From positions 1 through 64,000 of the forward strand of contig JBJXFG010000056.1 of NCBI GenBank assembly GCA_046154665.1: DNA of 64,000 nt. The letters run 5' to 3'. Below, one piece after another: positions 55,354 to 64,000 of the stretch. Below the pieces are notes generated by a model. It had not been told where the DNA came from. It worked only from the letters and a program-made list of their open reading frames with translations, and did no database searches. Origin of the DNA: JAFLCM01 sp046154665. Its GTDB lineage: Bacteria; Planctomycetota; Phycisphaerae; Phycisphaerales; UBA1924. Within the stretch, counting starts at the first letter, position 1. The number at the start of each line of letters is the position of its first letter. The position numbers were made by a program, and so were the translations under genes.

Positions 55354-56424
55354 TCAAGGCCTTTCGTTCATTCCATCGCCCTCTTCCGTGTCATCCGCAG
55401 GAGGCGGTGGCGGAGGAACGCCAGGCCCCCCCGGTCCACCGGGACCATCCGGTCCACCTCGACCGCCGCGACGTCCCGGGCCGCCGGGCCCATCGGGCCC
55501 ATCGGGTCCGCCGCGATGGCGTCGCATCTCTTCGCGCCCGCGTCCTTCCGGGCCGCGACCATCAGGACCGCCCGGGCCGCGCCGAGCGCCGGGCCCTCCC
55601 GGTCCGGCTTCGGGGCCGCCGCGGCCTTCGCGGCGCATCTCAGCCCGCGGTCCGCCTTCGCGCTTCCCCGCGCGATCGCCCCGCCGCATTTCGCCGCGCT
55701 GGATCGCTTCGCGCATGTCCTGCATCGTGCCCTTCACCGCGTCCTGCTGCGCCTGGTTCAACACAGCCCACTGACGCGTCTGGAACTCGTCCGCCTTTGG
55801 GGCTGATTCCATCAGGGCCTTGAGTTTCGTCCGCGCTTCCTGAGCCTCGGGGCTCAGGTCTTTCTCGGCGTCGGGCCTGCCACGACCGGGCCGATCGCCA
55901 CGGCGTTCAGGCGTGCCCGGGCGCTCGGCGTCCGCGGGTCGATCCGGGAGCGCGCCGCGCGCCTTGCCCATCCCGGCTTGTGCTCGCAGCTCCGCGATCT
56001 CTTCCTGATGCTCAGCCCGGAACGCCTGCAACTGCGCCCGGAACTCCTCCTCGATTGCCTTGATCTGTTCATGCTGCTCATCGGTCACGGCGAGGTCACC
56101 TTCGAGCCCCTGCAGCGCCCGGATGAACATGCCGTGGGGCGCACCGCGGCGTGCGAACTTCGCGTTGCCCTTGCCCTGCGGTTGCTCGCCGAAGGCGCGT
56201 TCGCCGGGCGGCGCGCGGTCGACGACCTTTGGCCCTCCCAGCGGGTCCGCCACGGGAGCACTGCGTGGGGCCCCCGCATCCTGCCCGCGCGCCGGCCCGG
56301 CGGCGATCATCGCCACCCCCAGCCCGCACGCCGCAAGCATCACCGCAAAGTTGACGCGCCCCGATCGCCGCCTGTTCGAGTTCATTCCGCCGTGCTCGTT
56401 CGTCGTGTTCATGCTGATGGTCAT
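55354..56424 (-). CDS. Spy/CpxP-like periplasmic protein with Gly/Pro/Arg-rich tail
   Basis: A 356-residue exported protein. A signal peptide lies at about 22-48 (FAVMLAACGLGVAMIAAGPARG). Residues about 105-150 (LAVTDEQHEQIKAIEEEFRAQLQAFRAEHQEEIAELR) and 195-240 (LSPEAQEARTKLKALMESAP, QTRQWAVLNQAQQDAVKGTMQ) resemble the L-T-x-x-Q helical hairpins of Spy/CpxP chaperones. The last 120 residues are extremely rich in Gly, Pro, Arg and Asp (GGPDGPDGPGGPGRRGGRGG), likely disordered. ATG at 56424 has AAGGGGA upstream. A strong terminator follows. Confidence 0.75.
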   Translation of the reverse strand: MTISMNTTNEHGGMNSNRRRSGRVNFAVMLAACGLGVAMIAAGPARGQDAGAPRSAPVADPLGGPKVVDRAPPGERAFGEQPQGKGNAKFARRGAPHGMFIRALQGLEGDLAVTDEQHEQIKAIEEEFRAQLQAFRAEHQEEIAELRAQAGMGKARGALPDRPADAERPGTPERRGDRPGRGRPDAEKDLSPEAQEARTKLKALMESAPKADEFQTRQWAVLNQAQQDAVKGTMQDMREAIQRGEMRRGDRAGKREGGPRAEMRREGRGGPEAGPGGPGARRGPGGPDGRGPEGRGREEMRRHRGGPDGPDGPGGPGRRGGRGGPDGPGGPGGPGVPPPPPPADDTEEGDGMNERP

Positions 56425-56683
56425 CGTCGATTCCCCTTTGAAACAGAGGTCTTGAGTCTCGCAAGGGCTCAACGCGGCCTTCGGCGGAACATTGCACCAT
56501 CGGCGAGCGCACCGAAAACATGCCGATAACCACGCCCCGGACGCGAGACGCCAGCCCCTACCATGAATCAGTGGCCAAGTAACCAAGTGCGCGGCGTCCG
56601 CGGTGGCACTTGACCACTTGGCCACTCGACCACTTCAATTTTCTCCACTCGCCGTCCCACCACTCGCCCCGGCCCCCTCCCCC

Positions 56684-57877
56684 ATGTCGCTCACCAAAGA
56701 ACACGTTCTCGAAGCCCTCCGCACCATCCGCGACGCCAAGTCGGGGCGTGACCTCGTCGAGCTCGATGCTGTGCGCAAGTGCGCCGCGTGCGACGGCTTT
56801 GTCTCCCTGACCCTGGGCGTGACCGACAACTCGCTCCTGCGCGCGCAGCTCAAGGAGGGCGTTGAAGACGCGATCCGCCGCCGCGCCGCCGAACTCAGCG
56901 CTCCCATCAAGTCGATCTCGATCGACTTCGTGACTCCGGCGGCGCCGGCCAACATCGAACCCAAGCCAGGCGCGCCGGCCACGCCCGTCACCGTCGAGCA
57001 GCCCCGCTCGATCCCCCTCAAGCAAGCCTCGAGCTCGCCCACCACCAGCGCCGGCAGCACCGCCGCTGGATCCGCTTCAACCCCCGGCGTCAAGCACATC
57101 ATCGCCGTCGGCGCCGGGAAGGGCGGCGTCGGCAAGTCCACCATCTCGGTCAACCTCGCCGTCGGACTCGCGCGACAGGGCCACCGCGTCGGCCTGCTCG
57201 ACGGCGATATCTACGGCCCCTCGGTCCCCACCCTCCTGGCCCTTCACAACATCGACGTCACCCTCCGCAACAACCTCCTCCAACCCTTCTACGTCCACGG
57301 CATCAAGACGATGACCATCGGCAAGCTCGTCGACGCCGAGAAGCCGCTGATCTGGCGTGGCCCCATGGCCCACGGCGCGTTCAAGCAGCTCGTGGAGCAG
57401 ACCGAGTGGGGCGAGCTCGACTATCTCATCATCGACCTCCCGCCGGGCACCGGCGACGTCAGCCTCACGATGGCGCAGATGATGAAGCTGACCGGCGCGG
57501 TGATCGTCTGCACGCCGCAGAGGGTCGCGCAGGACGACGCCGTGCGCGCCGCACGGATGTTCCAGCAGCTCAACATCCATGTGCTGGGCGTGGTCGAGAA
57601 CATGTCGTACTTCATCGGCGACGAAGGGAAGGAATACGACCTGTTCGGCCGGGGCGGCGCCGAAATGATGGCCCAGCGCTTGGGGCTCCCGTTCCTGGGC
57701 GCGGTGCCGATCAACATGGCCCTGCGCGCGAACTCGGATGAGGGCGACCCGACGGCGAACTTCACGGGCGCGCCGGCTCTTTCATCGCCGCTCGAAAGCC
57801 TGGTTCGACAGGTCGAGACGCAGGCGGCGCTGTCGGCGATGCGGGCGGGGGCGGGGCCGCAGTTGGTGGTGACGTAG
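56684..57877 (+). CDS. Mrp/ApbC-type Fe-S carrier ATPase
   Basis: A 397-residue P-loop protein of the Mrp/NBP35 family, which delivers iron-sulphur clusters. An N-terminal MIP18-like domain (1-90) is joined by a Pro/Ser/Thr linker to the ATPase. The deviant Walker A is GAGKGGVGKSTISVNLAVGL, followed by LLDGDIYGPSVPTLL and the switch region YLIIDLPPGTGDVSLTMAQMM. The C-x-x-C that follows VENMSYF in many Mrp proteins is replaced by IGDEGKEYDLFG. A C-x-x-C does occur at C33-C36 in the N-terminal domain (RKCAACDGF). ATG at 56684 is preceded by a C-rich run with no Shine-Dalgarno sequence. Confidence 0.9.
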   Translation: MSLTKEHVLEALRTIRDAKSGRDLVELDAVRKCAACDGFVSLTLGVTDNSLLRAQLKEGVEDAIRRRAAELSAPIKSISIDFVTPAAPANIEPKPGAPATPVTVEQPRSIPLKQASSSPTTSAGSTAAGSASTPGVKHIIAVGAGKGGVGKSTISVNLAVGLARQGHRVGLLDGDIYGPSVPTLLALHNIDVTLRNNLLQPFYVHGIKTMTIGKLVDAEKPLIWRGPMAHGAFKQLVEQTEWGELDYLIIDLPPGTGDVSLTMAQMMKLTGAVIVCTPQRVAQDDAVRAARMFQQLNIHVLGVVENMSYFIGDEGKEYDLFGRGGAEMMAQRLGLPFLGAVPINMALRANSDEGDPTANFTGAPALSSPLESLVRQVETQAALSAMRAGAGPQLVVT

Positions 57878-57985
57878 ATTGGGAACCGCAGCCCTTCTGA
57901 GCTTATCCCCATTCAAACCGCGATCCGCGACCCAGACTTGACATAGATGTATGGTGGATGCAAACTCCAGGCAACGGAGGTTCTC

Positions 57986-59896
57986 ATGCGCCATCGCCGC
58001 AATTCGCACGTTGCGCTTCTCGCCGGGACTCTACTTGTTGCGGGCTGCGACAGCGCGAACAAGGACCGAGGGTTTGTTCAGCGCGAATGGTCCATGACCC
58101 TTCGCGAACTCGGAATCGTCCCGGTCTTCCCGCCGCGCGAGGACTTCGTGGTGGGTGACGTGTTTGTCAGCGTGGAGGACCCGGAGGGCCCCGACGTTCG
58201 CAAGATATTTGAAACGGAATGGGAGAAACTCTCACCTGCGGATCGAGAGAAGCGGCTGGCGATGGGAATGTCGTCGCGACTGTCGCGTTTGCCGGTACTG
58301 CCCAACGTGGCCAATGAGTATGAGCGCACCCTTGCGGCACCGGCGACAGGTGCAGAGTACAACGATATTCTGGGGAACCCCGCGCTGGCGGCGGTCAATG
58401 AGAAGATCACGAGTGCCGAAGCCGCGCTCCAGGCCGCCAAGGACATCGTCAAGGGCCCGGAAGCGGCCGTCGCGGCCGCCGCGACGGCGCTGCGCGACGC
58501 CAAGCATGCCGTCGAGGACGCCGAGACAGAGGTGAAGCGCGCCACCATAGCGCTGAATGAAGCGAAGGGGAAGCCCGCCGACCCCGCGCGCATCCAGCAA
58601 CTCGAGCAGGCGGTCGGCACCAAGCGGACCGCTCTGCGCGACGCCGAGAAGGAGTTACTCGCCGCTCAGCAGGCGAACGAGCTGACCCCCGACCAACCCG
58701 CGGACAAGAAGGCCGATGCCAGGCTCCGGGTGACCAAGGCCCAGCACGCCGAAGCGGTGGCGAAGGTCGAGCTGCGTCAGGCTGATGAGGACCTGGCCGC
58801 CGCGAAGGCCGCGAAGTTCGACATCGCCGCACTCGAGGACCAACTCGCCAAAGCCAACAACAAGCTGACCCGGGCGAAGGACGAGGAGACGAAGGCCACT
58901 CGTGACGACGCCGACGCCAAGGAATCGCTCGCGAAAGCCCAATCTCGATCAACCGACGCTCAGCAGAAAGTGAAGACGCGGATCGACGAACTCAAGGCGA
59001 CGGCGGCCGCGATCGAGAAGGCCGGGGTCAAGCTCCTCTACTCGCAGCCGCGTGACGCCGAGCACAACGTGTACACGCTCGCGCCGCTCGATCCGAAGGG
59101 TGCCGATGCACTAAAGAACGCCCGCGTCAACCGGCTCCGGCTCGTTGGCTTCCCCGAGTTTGCCACCGCGTCTTTCACCCAGGGAGACCTGTCCGCACTC
59201 ATCCCCATCGAGGCCTTCTCGCTCGGCCTCAACGTGTCCGCGTCGCAGGTCAATCGCGTCAGCGTCAAGGTACCCGCGGCGGAGTCCTACGGCATCTCTA
59301 CAGAGAACATCATCCCGATCATCGCCGACGAAGTCACGGTGAATGGCGAGCGGAGGTGGAAGCTGAAAGAATCGCTCGTGAATGCCTCGCGCTTCCGACT
59401 GCAGCCTTCGACCACTGACACAACCAAGGCCTACTTCCGTGTCGTCACCGAGGTCTACTACGCCCGCGCCCTTGACGTCAGCGTCTTCGCCTCGAACTCC
59501 TTCGGCGTGCGTGCCCAGCTCGCCGCACCCATCCCGACCGCTCCCGCCGCTTCGGCGTCCGCGCCTCAGAATCCTCAGCCTGAAGAGCCATCCGAGCAGC
59601 CCGGCTCCCTCGATTCATTTAAGCAGCCGGACATCGACACCAGCGGCCTCCGATCTCCCGAGGGCGTCCGCGCTCTCGAGAGCATCAAGCAGCGCATCGG
59701 GACCACCACGTCGGTTCCCGGCGGCCAGATGCAGCTGGTGAGCTACAACGAGAAATCGGTAGGGCTCCGCCGGATTTGGGATCGCCCCGTGGCGATCGGC
59801 TTCCGCGGGCTCACCATCAAGGTCAATCTCGACACCTTCATCATCGAGTCCGTGCAGGTTACTTCGTCGGCAAGGCCCGAGGGCGTTGCCAAATAG
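57986..59896 (+). CDS. Coiled-coil lipoprotein of unknown function
   Basis: A 636-residue lipoprotein. The signal ends in the lipobox LLVAGC (about residue 22). Residues 130-350 are a long Ala/Lys/Glu coiled coil (NEKITSAEAALQAAKDIVKG, ALRDAKHAVEDAETEVKRAT, LEDQLAKANNKLTRAKDEET). Two beta-rich segments flank it: WSMTLRELGIVPVFPPREDF near the start, and VNRVSVKVPAAESYGISTENIIPIIADEVTVNGERRWKL later on. A Pro/Ala/Ser linker precedes the C-terminal domain. No family recognised. ATG at 57986 has GGAGG at good spacing; TTGACA at 57938-57943 could be part of its promoter. Confidence 0.8.
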   Translation: MRHRRNSHVALLAGTLLVAGCDSANKDRGFVQREWSMTLRELGIVPVFPPREDFVVGDVFVSVEDPEGPDVRKIFETEWEKLSPADREKRLAMGMSSRLSRLPVLPNVANEYERTLAAPATGAEYNDILGNPALAAVNEKITSAEAALQAAKDIVKGPEAAVAAAATALRDAKHAVEDAETEVKRATIALNEAKGKPADPARIQQLEQAVGTKRTALRDAEKELLAAQQANELTPDQPADKKADARLRVTKAQHAEAVAKVELRQADEDLAAAKAAKFDIAALEDQLAKANNKLTRAKDEETKATRDDADAKESLAKAQSRSTDAQQKVKTRIDELKATAAAIEKAGVKLLYSQPRDAEHNVYTLAPLDPKGADALKNARVNRLRLVGFPEFATASFTQGDLSALIPIEAFSLGLNVSASQVNRVSVKVPAAESYGISTENIIPIIADEVTVNGERRWKLKESLVNASRFRLQPSTTDTTKAYFRVVTEVYYARALDVSVFASNSFGVRAQLAAPIPTAPAASASAPQNPQPEEPSEQPGSLDSFKQPDIDTSGLRSPEGVRALESIKQRIGTTTSVPGGQMQLVSYNEKSVGLRRIWDRPVAIGFRGLTIKVNLDTFIIESVQVTSSARPEGVAK

Positions 59897-59943
59897 CGGG
59901 TCAGCTGAACCACCGGCCCGAGCCGAACATACCGTTCGGCTCC

Positions 59944-60741
59944 ATGCCCTCCGCCCCCGACCTCATCCCCACCACACGCCTCGACAAGGTCGACTCGACG
60001 AACCTCCTCGCGCGCCGGCACATCGACGCCGGCCAACTTACGGCCGCTCACTTCTACATCGCCAAAGAACAGACCGGCGGCATCGGGCGCCATGCGCGCC
60101 AGTGGCACTCACCCCTCGGCGGCCTGTGGTGCACGCTCGCGTGGCCCGTCAGCGCCAACGCCTCGCCCGCTCCAGCTCAGATCGCGAGCGCGCTGGGGCT
60201 CCGTGTCGGCGTGGTGTGCCTGCACGTCATCGCTGACACCCTTTCACGCCGCATGTCGCGCCACATGCCGCAGCTCAAGTGGCCCAACGACGTGCTCATT
60301 AACCGCCGCAAGGTCTGCGGCAGCCTGTGCGAGGCTCTCGCCGTCGAGCCGACTTCGCCGGGTAAGGCGCGCACCACCTGGTTTCTCGTGGGCGTGGGCA
60401 TCAACGTCAACAATGATGTGAGCGAACTCCCTCAAGACCTGCGCCGGCCCGCGATCGCTCTGTGCGACGTTGTCGAAGGCCCTGAGCCTGTTGATCTCGA
60501 CGACCTGGCGCGTCGGCTCCTCGCCGGACTCGTCCACGCCATGACCACCCCGGGCCTCGACGAACACACCCTCCGCGCCGCCCGCGAACGGCTCTACGGC
60601 ACGGGCTCGCCCATCAGCATCGTCCCCCAAGACGGCATCCCCACGCGGGGCGTTCTTGTGGGGCTCAGCGATCGTGGGCTGCCCCTGCTGCGCACGGGGG
60701 AGATCGAGTTTGAGGTTCCGCCGGGGACGGAGCTGGCGTGA
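59944..60741 (+). CDS. birA: Biotin--[acetyl-CoA-carboxylase] ligase
   Basis: A 265-residue class I biotin protein ligase; it lacks the N-terminal repressor HTH of E. coli BirA, so it is only an enzyme. Conserved parts are KVDSTNLLARR, GGIGRHARQWHSPLGGLWCTLAW (the G-R-G-R-x-x-R-x-W biotinyl-AMP loop with Ile in place of the first Arg), LKWPNDVLINRRKVCGSLCE (with the essential Lys), and VGVGINVNND. The C-terminal SH3-like domain is ISIVPQDGIPTRGVLVGLSDRGLPLL. ATG at 59944, in the 47-base gap after the lipoprotein gene. Confidence 0.92.
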   Translation: MPSAPDLIPTTRLDKVDSTNLLARRHIDAGQLTAAHFYIAKEQTGGIGRHARQWHSPLGGLWCTLAWPVSANASPAPAQIASALGLRVGVVCLHVIADTLSRRMSRHMPQLKWPNDVLINRRKVCGSLCEALAVEPTSPGKARTTWFLVGVGINVNNDVSELPQDLRRPAIALCDVVEGPEPVDLDDLARRLLAGLVHAMTTPGLDEHTLRAARERLYGTGSPISIVPQDGIPTRGVLVGLSDRGLPLLRTGEIEFEVPPGTELA

Positions 60742-60801
60742 GCGCGCGGAGTGCCAGTCGAGCGCGTCAGACGGACTCTCGGTCATGCTCAAGCAAGCCT
60801 G

Positions 60802-60833
60802 GATCCGTCACTTCGCCCAAAGCGGCTCAGTGA
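60802..60833 (+). repeat. 32-bp dispersed hairpin repeat (family C, copy 2)
   Basis: GATCCGTCACTTCGCCCAAA continues with GCGGCTCAGTGA. It is identical to 17758-17789 (minus) except for one base. It lies between the convergent ends of birA and dnaE. Here GTCACT and AGTGAC pair fully. Confidence 0.75.
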
Positions 60834-60869
60834 CGGCTTCAAGGGCTCGCGTTCAAGTGTTGACCCGTA

Positions 60870-63800
60870 TCAGTTGTTCTCTGCCGCCGGTGGTCTTCGG
60901 AAGCCGCGGTCCTTGCGTGCGTTGGCCTCGATGGGCCGTCCGCCGAAGACGCGTACCGAATCATCGCCCAGCATGTGGCGCAGGTGCTTGACCAGTTCGT
61001 TGGTAGGGCACACGCGCGTGCTCGCGGACTCGAGGCGGTAGCGCTTGCCCCCGGTGCGGACGACCACCTGCACCGGCGTCTGCACGAACCCCGTCGCGGC
61101 GGCGCTCACCAGCCCCTGGGCCCGCTTCAGTTCGCCCACCACCTGCTCCATCGCGGCTCGGCCTGCTCCATTCAGCCGGGCCTCATCGAACACGATCTCC
61201 ATGCGGGTGGCAAAGCGGGCCGGGGCTTCCTCGGCCGGGTGGGTCTGCTCGACGATGACCTGCGGATCGCCCCGCGTATGGTCGACGGTGCCGACGAAGA
61301 ACACCACGGCATCGGTGAGCAGCTTCGCGCCGTGCTGCGCGTAGGCCTCGGTGAACAGCACGCACTCGGCGGAACCGAGCGTGTCCTCCGCCGTCACGAT
61401 CGCCATGCGCCCGCCGGTCTTGGTCACGATGGGCCTCACGCTCTTGATCATGGCACCGACGATGACGCGGCTGTCCTGCGGCACGTCGCGAAGCGTCTGC
61501 GTGTTGGCGTTGGCGAAGGCTTCGATGAGCGGCGCGAAGCGGTCAAGAGGGTGGCTGCTCACGTAAAAGCCGAGGACTTCCTTCTCTTTCGCCAGCGCGT
61601 CGGCCTCTTCCCACTCCTTGGCTCGGGTGAGCGCCGGCTCGGCGGCTTTGGCTTTGGGGGCAGCGTCAGCGGCGCCGCCCAGACCGAAGAGCCCCGACTG
61701 CCCCGCCGCGCGGTCCTTCGCGAGCGACTGCCCGGCGCTGACGGCGGCGTCGATGCTGGCGACCATCGCGGCCCGCGCGGGACGCCCGTGGACGCTGTCG
61801 AACGCGCCGCAGCACACCAGGGCCTCGATGGTGGCCTTGGTGACCACGCCCGGCGGGATGCGTTCGGTGAAGTCGAACATCGAGCGGTACGCGCCGCCCT
61901 TCTTGCGTTCGAAAACGATCGCTTCGATGGCCTTGTCGCCGGCACCCTTGATCGCTCGCAGGCCGAAGCGGACGTGCCCGTTCACCGCCGAGTGAGCCTC
62001 CTCGGGCTCGTAAACCACCGTGAAATCGCAGTCCGAGAGGTTGATGTCGGGCGGCGCGACATCGACGCCGACCTTGCCGCTGGTGAACAGCACCTTTCGG
62101 CAATCGTCCTTGTACTTGATCCAGTCTTCGACCTTCTGTGCCTGGCTCTCATAGGTAAGGAACGCGGCCATGTACTGGTTGGGGAAGTAGGTCTTCAGCC
62201 ACGCGGTCTGGTAGGCGACGATGGCGTAGCCGGTGGAGTGCGACTTGTTGAAGCCGTAGCCCGCGAACTTCAGGATGAGGTCGAACAGCTCTTCTGCCTG
62301 GTCCTTCTTGAGGCCCTGCTTCTGGGCGCCGTCGACGAAGCGCGCCCGCTCGGCGTCGATCACGCTCATCTTCTTCTTGCTGATGGCCTTGATGAGCGAG
62401 TAGGCGGCACGGAGGGGGATGCCGCCCAGGCCGTGCACGATCTGCATGACCTGTTCCTGGTAGACCATCACGCCGTAGGTCTCGGAGGTGTAGCGCTCGA
62501 CGATGTCGTGGACCGTTGGCACTTCCTCTTGCTTGTGCTTGCGCCGGTTGTAGGCGGGGATGAGGTCCATCGGCCCGGGGCGGAACAGCGCGTTGGCGGC
62601 GATGAGGTCTTCGAGGCGGTCGGGCTTCATTTCGACGAGGAGTCGGCGCATGCCGCCGGATTCGAACTGGAACACGCCTGTGGTGTCGGCACGGCGGAAC
62701 AGTTCGAAGACACGCTGGTCGTCGTAGGTCAATCGGTCCAGGTCCAACGGATCGGCGGCGAGTGTTGGTTTGGATTTGCTGCTTTGTTGGTTTGCTGCTT
62801 TGCTGTTGGCGGAAACGCCGATGGCCCCCCAGATTTCCTCTTCCGCCAACGTTTCCCGGATCAACCTCTTCGCGCGTTCGATCACGCTCAAGGTCCGCAG
62901 GCCCAGGAAGTCCATCTTGAGCAGGCCGGCCTTCTCGCAGGTCGGGCCGTCCCATTGGGTGACGATTTCGTCTTCGCCCGCGCCGGTCTGCTTGTAGAGC
63001 GGGACGATCTCGTGCAGTGGCCTGGTGGCGACGATCACACCCGCGGCGTGGACGCTGGCGTGCCGCGCTTGCCCTTCTAGCGTCATCGCGTTGTCGATCA
63101 GCCGCTTCACCAGCGCCTCATCCACATGGTGATGGATCGGCAGCTTGTCGTTGACCCTGTCGAGGGCCGACGCCTCGCCGCGATAGAGGCCCTCCAGGTC
63201 CGGCTCGGCGTCCATCGCCTCTTCGAGCGTGATGTTCAGCGTCTCGGGGACGAGCTTGGCGATCCGATCGGCGGCGGGCAGCGACACACCCAGCACGCGC
63301 GAGACGTCGCGGATCGCGGCACGCGCCTTCATCGTGCCAAACGTGATGATCTGGGCGACGTGGCCGTATTTCTGGCGGACGTAGTTGATGACCGCCGCGC
63401 GACCGTCCTGGCACAGGTCGATATCGATATCGGGGTATTCGCTGCGGTCGGGATCGGTGAATCGCTCGAACAGCAGGCCGTAGCGGACGGGGCAGGCGTT
63501 CGAAAGGCCCAATACATAGCCGACCATCGTGCCGACGCCCGATCCGCGGGCGATGGCGGGGATGCCGTTCTGGCGGGCCCAGTTGACGAAGTCCCACACG
63601 ATGAGGAAGTAAGCGGAGATGTTCTTGTCGGCGAGGATGCGGAGCTCGCGCTCGAGACGGGCACGGATGTCGGCACGCGAGGGCCCAGTGCCCCCCTCCG
63701 TGCCTTCGTGCCTCCGTGCCTGCGTGCCTTCCCCCTCAGGCCCATACCGCCAGATCACCCCCGCCTCGCACAGCTCCATCAGCGCCCGGTCACACTCCGC

Positions 63801-64000
63801 CTTCAACTTCTCCGGCGGCGTCGGGTCGTTCTTGCTGTCGAACGGCTGCAGCTGGTACTGCGCACAGAACCCCTTGAACCACTCGGTGAGGTTGGGTTCG
63901 CCCTTGTACTTCGGCGCTTTGTCAGGGCGCACCACCTTCACCACCGGCGCCTGGCTGGTGAACTTCAGGTTCACATCGCAGGCGTCGGCGATCCGCTGCG
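60870..64000 (-). CDS. dnaE: DNA polymerase III alpha subunit, 5' end beyond the window
   Basis: The 3' 1,043 codons of the replicative polymerase; the reading frame runs off the window edge (QRIADACDVNLKF at the break), so the PHP domain is missing only because of the cut. Catalytic aspartates are in SEYPDIDIDLCQDGR and in LLKMDFLGLRTLSVIERA. The finger region FKFAGYGFNKSHSTGYA-type sequence, helix-hairpin-helix and OB domain (VIVGAMIKSVRPIVTKTGGRMAIV) follow, with a degenerate C-terminus. Two poorly conserved inserts are encoded by 8-bp microsatellites, at 62775-62806 and 63699-63730. No intein or frameshift is seen. Confidence 0.95.
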   Translation of the reverse strand, partial: QRIADACDVNLKFTSQAPVVKVVRPDKAPKYKGEPNLTEWFKGFCAQYQLQPFDSKNDPTPPEKLKAECDRALMELCEAGVIWRYGPEGEGTQARRHEGTEGGTGPSRADIRARLERELRILADKNISAYFLIVWDFVNWARQNGIPAIARGSGVGTMVGYVLGLSNACPVRYGLLFERFTDPDRSEYPDIDIDLCQDGRAAVINYVRQKYGHVAQIITFGTMKARAAIRDVSRVLGVSLPAADRIAKLVPETLNITLEEAMDAEPDLEGLYRGEASALDRVNDKLPIHHHVDEALVKRLIDNAMTLEGQARHASVHAAGVIVATRPLHEIVPLYKQTGAGEDEIVTQWDGPTCEKAGLLKMDFLGLRTLSVIERAKRLIRETLAEEEIWGAIGVSANSKAANQQSSKSKPTLAADPLDLDRLTYDDQRVFELFRRADTTGVFQFESGGMRRLLVEMKPDRLEDLIAANALFRPGPMDLIPAYNRRKHKQEEVPTVHDIVERYTSETYGVMVYQEQVMQIVHGLGGIPLRAAYSLIKAISKKKMSVIDAERARFVDGAQKQGLKKDQAEELFDLILKFAGYGFNKSHSTGYAIVAYQTAWLKTYFPNQYMAAFLTYESQAQKVEDWIKYKDDCRKVLFTSGKVGVDVAPPDINLSDCDFTVVYEPEEAHSAVNGHVRFGLRAIKGAGDKAIEAIVFERKKGGAYRSMFDFTERIPPGVVTKATIEALVCCGAFDSVHGRPARAAMVASIDAAVSAGQSLAKDRAAGQSGLFGLGGAADAAPKAKAAEPALTRAKEWEEADALAKEKEVLGFYVSSHPLDRFAPLIEAFANANTQTLRDVPQDSRVIVGAMIKSVRPIVTKTGGRMAIVTAEDTLGSAECVLFTEAYAQHGAKLLTDAVVFFVGTVDHTRGDPQVIVEQTHPAEEAPARFATRMEIVFDEARLNGAGRAAMEQVVGELKRAQGLVSAAATGFVQTPVQVVVRTGGKRYRLESASTRVCPTNELVKHLRHMLGDDSVRVFGGRPIEANARKDRGFRRPPAAENN
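62775..62806. repeat. Octamer repeat inside dnaE (TTTGCTGC x4)
   Basis: Four 8-bp units (TTTGCTGC, TTTGTTGG, TTTGCTGC, TTTGCTGT). This is the reverse complement of the unit at 2187-2322. It is translated in dnaE as SKAANQQSSKSK, between the segment after FLGLRTLS and ADPLDLDRLTYDD. The flanking reading frame is kept. Confidence 0.9.
63699..63730. repeat. Octamer repeat inside dnaE (CGTGCCTN x4)
   Basis: CGTGCCTT, CGTGCCTC, CGTGCCTG and CGTGCCTT in tandem. It is read in dnaE as QARRHEGTEG, inside a variable loop following VIWRYGPEGEG and before the conserved LERELRILADKNISAYFLIV. The reading frame is kept. Confidence 0.88.

Overview
The window is GC-rich chromosomal DNA that looks like a planctomycete, most likely of the Phycisphaerae type. 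This rests on a VPxPGT-type PEP-CTERM sorting tail, secreted proteins ending in planctomycete-style dockerin repeats (GDxNxDGxxxxxDL), a split GspH-to-GspC type II secretion operon, and many short palindromic or octameric repeats between genes. The species assignment is inference. No rRNA, tRNA, CRISPR array, transposase or phage gene was recognised.

Layout. 1-2.8 kb: ompH/skp and truD on the minus strand, then an octamer microsatellite and an ArsR-type regulator with a palindromic operator at its start codon. 2.9-8.5 kb: secreted proteins, namely a sugar-dehydrogenase-like propeller with PKD and dockerin, a PEP-CTERM protein, and a bacterial GH56 hyaluronidase-like enzyme. 8.8-12.1 kb: a LuxR-type HTH protein, a Tat-exported phosphoesterase, a methyltransferase, and an NTF2-like protein with a histone-H1-like tail. 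12.2-17.5 kb: a GldA / GldF-GldG fusion / DUF4340 ABC operon. 17.9-30.5 kb: a tightly overlapping type II secretion operon on the minus strand (gspH-G-E-F-D-I-J-K-L-M-C). The same operator seen at the arsR-like gene lies just upstream of its first gene. 30.7-36.4 kb: two probable secreted proteins, one of 1,461 residues. 36.4-37.6 kb: a 1.2 kb gene-free stretch with two DnaA-box-like sites. 37.6-44.8 kb: a type IV pilus-like cluster (pilT, pilC, three prepilin-like genes). 44.9-47.8 kb: guaB translationally coupled to a lower-GC SIR2-domain gene and a HicB-like gene. 48-64 kb: moxR, a DUF255 thioredoxin-like/DsbD-like fusion, an amidohydrolase, a lipid/polysaccharide flippase-like protein, a Spy/CpxP-like protein, an Mrp ATPase, a coiled-coil lipoprotein, birA, and the 3' part of dnaE.

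How it fits together. The T2SS operon and the T4P-like cluster are envelope machines, and the dockerin, PEP-CTERM and large Asn/Thr-rich proteins are plausible cargo. The near-identical 25-bp operators suggest that the small ArsR-type repressor controls both itself and the secretion operon. Palindromic repeats have settled in gene ends, spacers and the disposable leader peptides of several prepilin genes, and 8-bp microsatellites have become coding sequence within dnaE. The SIR2-HicB pair is the best candidate for an undescribed toxin-antitoxin or defence-like module.
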